A stretch of 64,000 bases of DNA from the NCBI GenBank assembly GCA_016223085.1, contig JACRPS010000034.1:62001-126000 (forward strand), in the 5' to 3' direction. A model generated the notes under the pieces. The model was not told where the DNA came from. It saw only the letters and a list, made by a program, of their open reading frames with translations, and searched no databases. Source of the DNA: Chloroflexota bacterium. Its GTDB lineage: Bacteria; Chloroflexota; Anaerolineae; Aggregatilineales; Phototrophicaceae. Shown here in pieces: positions 7,338 through 15,900 of the stretch; within the stretch, counting starts at the first letter, position 1, and every line of letters starts with the position of its first letter. The translations under genes were made by a program, and so were the position numbers.

Positions 7338-8147
7338 GTGGCGACTCGGGTAACGGAACAGGGTATCGTTCATTATGAAACGTATGGACTGGGACGCCCT
7401 GTTCTTTTATTGCATGGGTGGCTGGGGTCGTGGCGGCTGTGGCGGCGCACGATTGAGGAACTGGGCAAGGAGTTCCGCACCTACGCGCTCGACTTCTGGG
7501 GCTTTGGCGAGGCGGGCGACCAGGGTGAGGACTTCTCGGTAGACAACTTCGTGCTGCTGGTAAACCAGTTTATGGACCGGCTGGGCATCGTCAAAGCGCC
7601 GCTGGTCGGCCATTCGATGGGCGGCACGGTGTCGCTGACCGCCGCCATTCGCTACCCCGAAAAAGTGGTCAAGGTGATCGTGATCGGCTCGCCGATTGTG
7701 GGCACGTCACTGAATCCGCTGCTGCGGCTGGCAGGTTATCGCGGCTGGATTGGCCTGGCGGAAACCGCGCCATTCCTGTTTGACACGTTCATGACCGGGC
7801 TGAAAGGGTCGCTGCGGGTGGCGTCCTACGGGCTGGCAAAGGACGGCAAGGCGCTGGGCAATATGTTCGCGTCGGACCTGTCGAAGCTGACCGTCGGGCC
7901 GTTTTTTGAAAGCATCAGCACGCTGCGCGACACCGATCTGCGCCCGCGCGTTGGCGAACTGAAAATGCCCATCCTCGGCATTTACGGCAAAAAAGATCGC
8001 ATCGTGAATCCCAATCAGGCGCAGGTGCTCAAAGAGCACGCGCCCAGCAGCAAAATCGCCATGTTTAACGACTCCGGCCATTTCCCCATGCTGGACGAAT
8101 ACAGCCGCTTCCACGAGACTGTACGCGATTTCCTCAACAACGGCTAA
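7338..8147 (+). CDS. Alpha/beta hydrolase (active-site Ser intact)
   Basis: A 269-residue alpha/beta-hydrolase with a GTG start. It has the oxyanion segment LLLHGWLGSW (residues 23-32), the nucleophile elbow GHSMGG (Ser93), the acid in YGKKDRIV and the His in SGHFPMLDE, so the full triad is present. The substrate is unknown; family members include esterases, epoxide hydrolases, haloalkane dehalogenases and C-C hydrolases. It aligns without gaps over the first 100 residues with the protein at 21696-22712, which has Gly at position 93. No signal peptide is present. It stands alone after a repeat-rich gap and may have its own promoter. Confidence 0.8.
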   Translation: MATRVTEQGIVHYETYGLGRPVLLLHGWLGSWRLWRRTIEELGKEFRTYALDFWGFGEAGDQGEDFSVDNFVLLVNQFMDRLGIVKAPLVGHSMGGTVSLTAAIRYPEKVVKVIVIGSPIVGTSLNPLLRLAGYRGWIGLAETAPFLFDTFMTGLKGSLRVASYGLAKDGKALGNMFASDLSKLTVGPFFESISTLRDTDLRPRVGELKMPILGIYGKKDRIVNPNQAQVLKEHAPSSKIAMFNDSGHFPMLDEYSRFHETVRDFLNNG

Positions 8148-8262
8148 TTTGAAATCCGTGTACAATGAATAGCAGTCAGCGATCAGTTATCCGCTTTTAG
8201 CTTTGCTGGTTGCTGACCGCTGAACGCTGTTCTTCCCAAAACAGCTTTTGTGGAGCAATTAC

Positions 8263-9651
8263 ATGTATCGCTACGTCATTGAAGACAACCGCCACGTGCT
8301 GCCGTTTAACGAACCGGCCAGCCAACTGACGATAGGCATTGAGCCGCTAAAAATTCATCAGGAAAACCTGTTTGCGACCGTGTTCGAAAAAGTGGACCTG
8401 GGCGGCACGTTCCACACGCCCGACCAGATACGCTACATTGCCCCCGGTGAGGCGGTTGTCTACCGCGATAATTTGTGGTTCGACCGCGAATTCCTGGAAT
8501 ATTTCCTGCTCAAGGCGCGGGCGACCAGACGCGCCTGCCGCGCCGCGTTCTACGCCGACGACGTGGCCTTCCGCACCTACACGCTGCCGCTGACCACCAG
8601 TTTTGAACGCGGCCACGATGCGAAGGGGCGCGAAATCTGCCTCGCCGACCTGTGGTTTTTCCCAAACGGGTATGCAGACGAGATCGTGCCCATCCCCGTA
8701 CCGAGTGAGGCCGACGAAAAATCCTCCGAAAAGGGCTTTTACAACGTACCGCACTTCATGGTGCATGACCAGGGCGACCTGACGCATTACCTGCCGGCAC
8801 GGGCTATCCTTTCGATTGAAAGCTGGGTGCATATCTACTACGCCAGCGTTATTTTCGGCGTGTTCACGCGCGGCAGCCGGTTTGAGCGATACGTCAAAGA
8901 GCATAACTTCTACGCGCTCAAACTGCTGTGGAAAGGGGTGATGGAGCAGAAACAGGTGTTAATGTCGTCCGAGGTCGTGCGCGTTGGGCGGGATACGGTA
9001 ATTGACCCCTCCGCCATCATCACCGGCCCGACGACGATTGGCGACAACTGCTTTATCGGCCCCGGCGTGGTGATTGACAACTGCGCCATCGGCAACGATG
9101 TGAACATCTCCCAGGGCTGCCAGTTGATGCTGACGACCGTCGCCAACAACTGCTTCCTGCCCTTCCGCGCCTCGATGTTTATGAGCGCGATGATGGAAAG
9201 TACGATTCTGGCGCAAAACACCTGCGTGCAGATGTGTGTGATCGGGCGCAACAGCTTCCTGGGGGCAGGCACGACCTTCACCGACTTTAATCTGCTGGGC
9301 GAACTGGAACTCTCGGTGGACACACGCGGCAACCGGCGTGAGCGCATCGTACCGCGTCCGATCAAGGCGGCCAACATTCGCGGCGAACTGGAAAGCGTCG
9401 GACAGGCGGTGCTGGGCAGCGCCGTCGGCCACAACTGCCGTATCGGCGCGGGTATGATTATCTTTCCGGGGCGCATGATCGAGTCCGACGTGGTGCTGGT
9501 GGCATCACCGCAGCGGCGCATCATCACCCGCAACGTGACGTTTGAGGAGAGCGACCATCACGGGCTGGACATTCGCGGCGCGGTCCACCGCCGCATGTAC
9601 CCCCGCGTAGACGAGCGCGAGCCGGAAGAGGATACGTGGAGTTCGTGGTGA
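8263..9651 (+). CDS. Left-handed beta-helix (GlmU-like) protein
   Basis: A 462-residue protein. The ATG at 8263 has GGAG 8 bases before it. The N-terminal 240 residues resemble the non-catalytic N-terminal part of GlmU-related proteins (RYVIEDNRHVLPFNEPA, ILSIESWVHIYYASVIFGVF). From about 250 on, hexapeptide repeats form a left-handed helix (DPSAIITGPTTIGDNCF, IGPGVVIDNCAIGNDVNI, SVGQAVLGSAVGHNCRIGAG). This suggests a trimeric acyl- or nucleotidyl-transferase-like protein. No intact nucleotidyltransferase signature (GxGxRM) is visible at the N-terminus, so catalysis is doubtful and a scaffold or sugar-binding role is possible. Confidence 0.7.
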   Translation: MYRYVIEDNRHVLPFNEPASQLTIGIEPLKIHQENLFATVFEKVDLGGTFHTPDQIRYIAPGEAVVYRDNLWFDREFLEYFLLKARATRRACRAAFYADDVAFRTYTLPLTTSFERGHDAKGREICLADLWFFPNGYADEIVPIPVPSEADEKSSEKGFYNVPHFMVHDQGDLTHYLPARAILSIESWVHIYYASVIFGVFTRGSRFERYVKEHNFYALKLLWKGVMEQKQVLMSSEVVRVGRDTVIDPSAIITGPTTIGDNCFIGPGVVIDNCAIGNDVNISQGCQLMLTTVANNCFLPFRASMFMSAMMESTILAQNTCVQMCVIGRNSFLGAGTTFTDFNLLGELELSVDTRGNRRERIVPRPIKAANIRGELESVGQAVLGSAVGHNCRIGAGMIIFPGRMIESDVVLVASPQRRIITRNVTFEESDHHGLDIRGAVHRRMYPRVDEREPEEDTWSSW

Positions 9652-9866
9652 TGAGCGATATTCAAGTGAAGTATGATGCTCAGGTAGACATCCTGCGGAT
9701 TCGGCTGGATGATACGCCGATTGAAGAAAGTGAGCAGGTTGAAACAGGGATTATCGTGGACTACGATGAGGCCGGGAATGTTGTTGGGCTGGAAATCCTG
9801 GACGCGTCCGAAATGGTGAGCCGCGCTAAAGCAGCGGCGCTGGTCAACCATCCATCGTCAGAATAA
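9651..9866 (+). CDS. DUF2283 small protein
   Basis: A 71-residue protein whose ATG overlaps the TGA of the beta-helix gene by one base, so it is translationally coupled. It has the DUF2283 pattern: VKYDAQVDILRIRLDD, then VETGIIVDYDEAGNVVGLEI and LDASEM. Members are small soluble proteins of unknown role, often near toxin-antitoxin genes. GGAG about 10 bases upstream supports this start over an in-frame GTG at 9636. Confidence 0.75.
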   Translation: MSDIQVKYDAQVDILRIRLDDTPIEESEQVETGIIVDYDEAGNVVGLEILDASEMVSRAKAAALVNHPSSE

Positions 9867-9901
9867 GTTTATCGTTTCGCTGAACTGCTGCTGGAAACCC
9901 G

Positions 9902-11005
9902 ATGCCAGACGACACCTTTGCCTTTATCATCCATCCGATACAGATCAAAAAAGATGTGGCGCGGAAGTTCCCGCTGCTCGGCAAAATCCTGACCGAACGG
10001 CAGATTAACTTTTTCTCGCGCTTCTTTCCGCCGGTGTATCTATCGGAAATTGAAGGCATCCGTTCCGCCGCCACCGGGCGCGAACTGCGCGGCTGGCTGA
10101 TCGCCTGCCCGTTCACGCCGCCAACCATGCTGTCGCTGCCGGTGGAAACGGTCTATAACAAGATTGTCGCCTGCGGCCACATGGCGGAAGAACTGGGCGC
10201 GCGAATTCTCGGCCTGGGCGCGTATACGTCGGTCGTCGGGGATGCCGGTAAAACGATTGCCGACCGGCTGGCGATTCCCGTGACGACCGGCGACAGTTAC
10301 ACGATTGCGATGGCGGTCGAAGCTATCCGCGAGGCGGCGCAAGTGATGGACATTCGCATGGACGCGGCGACGGTGGCCGTTGTCGGGGCGACCGGCGCGA
10401 TTGGCAAAACCTGCGCCGAGATGCTGGCGGGGGAGAGCGCGCAACTGGTACTGGTGGGGCGGCGGCAGGACGCGCTGGACGCCGTGCGTGCGGTCTGCGA
10501 GGGACAGGCGGCGCAGGTCACAACCAGCACCGACATGAGCGCCGTCTACGGCGCTGACCTGATTTTAACCGTGACCAGCGCCGTTCATGCTGTCATCGAA
10601 CCGCGCCACCTCAAACCGGGTGCGGTGGTGTGTGACGTGGCCCGCCCGCGCGATGTGTCCAGGCGCGTGGCCGAACAGCGCGACGACGTGCTGGTGATCG
10701 AAGGCGGCATGATCGAGGTGCCGGGGCCGGTGGATTTCCACTTCGACTTTGGCTTCCCGCCGCGTATGTCCTATGCCTGCATGGCGGAGACAATGGCGCT
10801 GGCGCTGGAAGGCCGCTACGAGGACTATACCATCGGCAAGGACATCACGGTGCGGCAGGCGCTCGAAATCCGTGATATCGCGGCCAGACACGGCTTTCGC
10901 CTCAGCGGCTTCCGCAGTTTTGAGGCGGAAGTCAGCCCGGAAACAATCGCGGCGGTGCGGGAACGGGCGGCGCGCAAGCGTAAAGTCTGGTCGCCGGCGG
11001 TGTGA
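9902..11005 (+). CDS. Acyl-ACP-reductase-like (AAR family) oxidoreductase
   Basis: A 367-residue protein that resembles the cyanobacterial long-chain acyl-ACP reductase along its length: ALGAYTS-like LGLGAYTSVVGDAG, then TTGDSYTIAMAVEAI, the Rossmann motif VAVVGATGAIGKTCAEML (NADPH site, about 162-168), and MSYACMAETMALALEG. The last holds Cys293, in the place of the catalytic thioester Cys of AAR (FACFAEAM). In cyanobacteria AAR turns acyl-ACP into fatty aldehyde for alkane synthesis. No aldehyde-deformylating oxygenase adjoins it here, so the aldehyde might feed wax ester, alcohol or plasmalogen-like lipids. Four bases separate it from the N-acetyltransferase gene. Similarity to shikimate dehydrogenase is limited to the Rossmann part. 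Confidence 0.7.
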   Translation: MPDDTFAFIIHPIQIKKDVARKFPLLGKILTERQINFFSRFFPPVYLSEIEGIRSAATGRELRGWLIACPFTPPTMLSLPVETVYNKIVACGHMAEELGARILGLGAYTSVVGDAGKTIADRLAIPVTTGDSYTIAMAVEAIREAAQVMDIRMDAATVAVVGATGAIGKTCAEMLAGESAQLVLVGRRQDALDAVRAVCEGQAAQVTTSTDMSAVYGADLILTVTSAVHAVIEPRHLKPGAVVCDVARPRDVSRRVAEQRDDVLVIEGGMIEVPGPVDFHFDFGFPPRMSYACMAETMALALEGRYEDYTIGKDITVRQALEIRDIAARHGFRLSGFRSFEAEVSPETIAAVRERAARKRKVWSPAV

Positions 11006-11008
11006 GCG

Positions 11009-11824
11009 ATGGTTCAACCGCTGCCCGCGCCCCTAGTGGATGCTGTTTTAGCCCATCTTGGCGTACCCGTAACCCAACCGGATATAGCAACGCTGGATCG
11101 CCTCGTCAGCGCCTATACGCGGCGCGTGCCCTGGGAGAGCGCCTCGCGGATTGCCCGCCGGGCAGCGGTGCAGGCCGCCGCCGACTGCCCGCGCTGGCCG
11201 GAGGAATTCTGGCAGACGGCGATGGAACAGGGTACGGGCGGGACATGTTACGAAAGCAACTACGCCTTTTTCAGCCTGCTGGTGGCGCTGGGCTACCGGG
11301 GCTATCTGACGATCAACGATATGGAAACGCTGATCGGCTGCCACTCTGCCATCATTGTTTATGGCGATGATAACCGCTGGCTGGTGGACGTGGGGCTGCC
11401 GCTGCACGCGCCGCTGCCACTGCCGGAATCAGACACCACCAGCCGCGCCACACCGTTCCTCCGTTACACGGTACGCCCGCTGAAACCGGCGCGCTACCAG
11501 ATCGAACGTGAACCGCATCCCCGCCCATACTGCTTCATACTGGTTGACGAACCAATCCCCGACGCGCCCTACCGCGCTGTGACCGCCGCCGACTATGGGC
11601 CGGACGGTCAGTTTCTGGACCGCATCATCATCAATAAGGTGATTGATGAGCGTTTGTGGCGTTTTAACAGCGCCGAGCCGCCGTACCATCTGGAAATATT
11701 TGAAAACGGCGAGCGGATGGATATTCCTATCACCAGCGACGTACCAATATCCGTCGCGCAGCACTTCGGCATGGATGAGGCGGTGGTGACAGCCGCCTTC
11801 GGTACGCTGGGTCTGGAGCGTTGA
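11009..11824 (+). CDS. Arylamine N-acetyltransferase-like acyltransferase
   Basis: A 271-residue NAT-family protein. The Cys-His-Asp triad is visible: TGGTCYESNYAFFSLL (Cys80), CHSAIIV (His112) and WLVDVGLP (Asp127). The N-terminal part (LGVPVTQPDIATLDRLVSAY, RVPWES) matches the family. These enzymes move an acyl group from acyl-CoA to amines or, in some biosynthetic clusters, close amides. The Arg of the usual RGGxC motif is Thr (TGGTC). It starts four bases after the AAR-like gene, suggesting joint expression and perhaps action on an acyl product. The true acyl donor cannot be told from sequence. Confidence 0.75.
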   Translation: MVQPLPAPLVDAVLAHLGVPVTQPDIATLDRLVSAYTRRVPWESASRIARRAAVQAAADCPRWPEEFWQTAMEQGTGGTCYESNYAFFSLLVALGYRGYLTINDMETLIGCHSAIIVYGDDNRWLVDVGLPLHAPLPLPESDTTSRATPFLRYTVRPLKPARYQIEREPHPRPYCFILVDEPIPDAPYRAVTAADYGPDGQFLDRIIINKVIDERLWRFNSAEPPYHLEIFENGERMDIPITSDVPISVAQHFGMDEAVVTAAFGTLGLER

Positions 11825-12027
11825 ATCTCAACCCACCGGAACAGCCTTTTGTTCTATACTGAAAGGGAGAGGAGTGCGCACCGCTACTCTCGCTGCATCT
11901 CCAAGCGAGCGAACCGTTGGGTTAGCTTATTCCAACCAAGACTTCCGGTGCGCTGGCGTTCTGGTTAGTAAACCTGTATGATTGGCACAGAATGCCAGTT
12001 CATTTTGAGCACCCTAGAGGGGGCAGT

Positions 12028-12960
12028 ATGAGCAAAGGTCGAATCCTGGTCGTCGAAGATGACTTCGACATCTCCAATATGCTGCGCATCTATTTCACCG
12101 GGCAGCAGTATGAAGTGCAGATCGCCCCGCGCGGCGGCGAAGCCCTGCAGATGACCCGGAAGCAGCTTCCCAACCTGATTATCCTGGACATCATGCTGCC
12201 GGACATGAACGGCTATGATGTTTGCCGTGAACTGCGTACTACCACCCGCACCAGCCACATCCCGATCATCTTCCTGACGCAGAAGGACGAACGCAGCGAC
12301 AAGATTGCCGGACTGGAACTGGGCGCGGACGATTACATCACCAAGCCGTTTGATATCGAAGAACTGAAGCTGCGCGTTCAGAATACCATCAACTCCACCC
12401 AGCGGCAGAACTACATGCACCCAAAGTCCGGGCTGCCAACCGGGCGGCTGATCGAAGAACACCTGCGCTCGCTCATGCATGGTGATAAGGACTGGGCCTA
12501 CATTGACCTGAAAATCAATCACTTCGATGCGTTTACCGAAGTGTATGGTTTTCTCGCCGGGGACGAGGTGATGCGCTTCACGGCGCTGGTGATGGGCGAA
12601 GTGGTGGATGAACTGGGCACGCCGGACGATTACCTGGGGCATCCCGAACGCGAGAACTTTGTCATCATCACCCATGCTGACGATGCCGAGCGGCTCAAGC
12701 AGCGGTTGGTGGAACGGTTCAACGATGAGGTGAAACAGCATTACTCGTTTATTGACCGCGAGCGCGGTTACATCCTCGTGCCGGACAGCGCTCAGGGCGA
12801 ACGCCAGGAAGCGTTGATGACGCTGGCCGCCGGGTCGGTGTCCACCCGCACGCACCAATTTTCCGATATACGCGAAATTACCGAATTGGCTGCCGAAGAC
12901 CGCCGTCGGGGTATCAGCGGAGAAGAAAACGCCGGGCCGCGAATCCTGACCTCCTGGTAG
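12028..12960 (+). CDS. Response regulator with degenerate GGDEF-like domain
   Basis: A 310-residue protein. The ATG at 12028 follows AGAGGGGG; the longer frame was rejected. The receiver domain (1-120) is complete: acidic pair EDD (10-12), phospho-acceptor Asp54 in ILDIMLPDMNG, Thr84 and Lys106 (ITKPFD). Residues 128-250 have the outline of a GGDEF domain (PKSGLPTGRLIEEHL, WAYIDLKINHFDAFTEVYG, FLAGDEVMRF), but the active loop reads HPERENFVII instead of GGDEF. It should therefore not make cyclic di-GMP and may bind a nucleotide or a partner. It lies 24 bases before the giant histidine kinase, its likely cognate sensor. Confidence 0.8.
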   Translation: MSKGRILVVEDDFDISNMLRIYFTGQQYEVQIAPRGGEALQMTRKQLPNLIILDIMLPDMNGYDVCRELRTTTRTSHIPIIFLTQKDERSDKIAGLELGADDYITKPFDIEELKLRVQNTINSTQRQNYMHPKSGLPTGRLIEEHLRSLMHGDKDWAYIDLKINHFDAFTEVYGFLAGDEVMRFTALVMGEVVDELGTPDDYLGHPERENFVIITHADDAERLKQRLVERFNDEVKQHYSFIDRERGYILVPDSAQGERQEALMTLAAGSVSTRTHQFSDIREITELAAEDRRRGISGEENAGPRILTSW

Positions 12961-12984
12961 CCTTAGTGTGCAGGTTGAGCGAGT

Positions 12985-15900
12985 ATGGGTCTGGGTGTCA
13001 TTTTATTACTGGGTGGGCTGGTTCTCACCGTCGGGTTAATCCTGTGGGCCTTGCAGCGGCAGCGCCTCGGTTATATCCCCGGCGAACAGGCCGCGCCTGC
13101 CGGAATTGACCTGCCGCTGGCCTCCAGCGAGGACGCGATTCTGGTCTCCAGGGAACACGGCCAACTGGTCTTTGTCAACGACCGCGCCCGCCGCTGGATC
13201 GGTCTAAACGGCGGCGAACCGAATCTCGAATGGATTGCCCAGCTCGCGCAGCCGGCGGACAACTTCCTTGACCTGTTTCAGCGTGAAGGGCAGGCGTCGT
13301 TCCAACTGGGGTCGCGCTGGGTGGAAGCCTCGTCGCATACCATCCCCGCCGGCGGCGAACGCCGCACCGTCGTGGTCATGCGCGAACTGAGCGCCGGCAC
13401 GACCAACCCGGAGGCGCTCGATCTATCACTGGCGATGGCGACGATCAACGAGATCGGCGAAACGGTCAACGCCAGCATGAGCATGGAGCAGTTGTTACAG
13501 GCGCTGCTGGCGATTGTGCTAAAGGCGCTGCCGGCCTCGGCGGGCGAAATCTGCCTGTGGAACGCGGAACGCACCGTGTTACAGCCGCGCGGCTGGGTGG
13601 GTGATGCGCCGTATCTGCTGGCGCTGACCGAATCCGGTGGCGCATATACGCCGGGCGAGGGCGTCACCGGCTGGATTATTAAAAATCGCAAGCCGGTGCT
13701 GGTGGCGGACGTGGACGACATAACCGCCATCCAGCCCAAGTTGACCGGTTTCTATCACAGCTTTGTCGGCGTGCCGCTGATTCTGGGCGACCGGTTGATC
13801 GGCACGCTGGAACTGGCGCACGCCAACGCCCATCATTTTAACCAGGGCAATCTGGCGCTGCTGCAGGCGATCAGCAAACCGGTGGCGACCGCGATTTACA
13901 ACGCCGAACTGTACAGCCAGCAGGCGCAGCGCATTCAGGATATGGCACTGCTGCAGGCCACCCGTCCGGCGGAAGCGGCTACCGGCGACCCCGCCCAGGT
14001 TTACGCCGCGCTGACCGAACGGATTGCCCATCTGGCCGATGCCAAAGTCTGCGGGGTGCTGCTGTACGACGAAAACCGGCAGGCGCTGCTGCCGGAACTG
14101 CCGTTTTATGGGCTGCCGGATTATGCCGCGCGCAGTTTTGTGATCGCGCTGCCGTTGGACAGCCCGCAGCGGGACATCTGGGAAAACCAGCCATACTGGG
14201 TGAGCAACGACGCGGCAGATGAGCCATTGATCGAGGCGCTGGGCCTGAAGCCGATTTTTGTGGCGGCGGGCATCCACAACATCGCCCTGATTCCGATGGA
14301 AATCGGCATCCAGCGCATCGGTCTGGTGCAGGTCGCCAACCGGCAGGCTGAGGGCGGCTTCACGTCGCAGGATATTCAGGACCTGCGGCTGCTGGTGACC
14401 CAGGCGGCAGTGGTGGTGGAAAACGTGCGGCTGTACCAGCGCGAACAGCAGCGGGATACCGAACTGGTCGGCCTGCAGGAGATGACCCACGCCATCGGCG
14501 CGTTGAGCCAGGAGGAGGAATTTTATTCCACGCTGACCGAGCGGATTGCCCGCCTGATGGATATTTCCATGTGCGGCATCCTGCTGTGGGACGAGACCAA
14601 TGAACGGCTGGTGCCACAGCTTCCGTTTTATGGTGTGCCGGATGTGATGATTCAGAACTACATCGTGAATCTGCCCACCGGCAGCCCGCTGTACACCATC
14701 TGGCAGGAAGAAGATTACTGGTACACCAACCGGGTCCAGTCGGATGCGGTGGTGTACGCCGCCGGGCTGGCCGACTTCGCCAATGCGGTCGGCGTGACCA
14801 AAACGCTGTTCGCTGTGCTGACGGTCGGCGGTCGGCGATTGGGGGTAGTGCAGGTTTCCAACAAAATCAGCGGCGAGGACTTCACCGACAAGGACGCCCG
14901 CCTGCTGCTGATCTTCGCCTCGCAGGCCGCCGCGATTATCGAAAACGCGCGGCTGTACCAGGACATCCAGCAGCGCGCGAAGGAAGCGGAACGCCTGCGC
15001 GACATCGCGGAGATGGCCGGCAGCATCCTCACCGCTGAGGATTCGTTTACCGGCGTGCTGCAAGCCATCGCCGACCTGACCGGCAGCCCGCTGGCACTTG
15101 TCAGCGTGATTGACGAGCCAGGCGGCAATCTGGTGACGTACCCACGTCTGGTCTACGGTGGCAGCCTGACCGAGCCGGGCATTTACGATCAGGGCAGCCG
15201 GGAATTTCACCGGAGCGTGGCGCTGTCGCACCAGCCGTTTTTGAGTAATCACCTGAACGCCGAAACGATGCTGGACAGCCAGCGCCATGTGGCGGAACGC
15301 CTGGGGCTGACCAGCATCGTCACCGTACCGGTAATCGTCGGTGAACGCGGCGTTGGCGAATTAAGCATCGCTAACCGCACCAAACCCTACGACAGCAACG
15401 ACCTGCGCCTGCTGGCGGCGATTGCGACCCAGATCGCGGCGACCATCGAGCGCATCCGCCTGTATGAAGCGGCGGGGCAGAACCTCCAGCGCCGTATCGA
15501 GGAACTGGACGCGATTGCCCGCATCAGCCACGAACTGACGCAGACGCTGGAACTCGACCCGGTGCTGGACGTAATTCGCCGGGAAGCGGCGCGCGCCACG
15601 CTGGCGCAGGGTGGCACAATCGTGCTGCTGAAAGCGCCCGACCGGTGGCAAAACCCCGCCATGCCGGAGATGGACAAACGCTTCGGCGTGGGGGACGGGC
15701 TGGCGGACATTGAGGTGGAGGCGGTGCTGCGCGGCGCGGATACGGTGCTGGTGCGCAATTATGCCGCTGACCCGCTGAAGCCCGCGCCGGACGACGCACA
15801 GTCTGCGATTGCCGCCGCGTTTTTCTACGAAGATCGTGTGGTTGGTGTCATCCACCTGTACCACAGCCGCGCCAAGCAGTTTGACGAGCGCACGGCGGCG

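Noticed and set aside
13579-15288. 569-codon open frame on the minus strand within the giant kinase gene
   Set aside because: It lies opposite a gene with clear GAF domains; its product is rich in His, Arg and Gln as expected from the antisense of a high-GC gene and has no recognisable domain.
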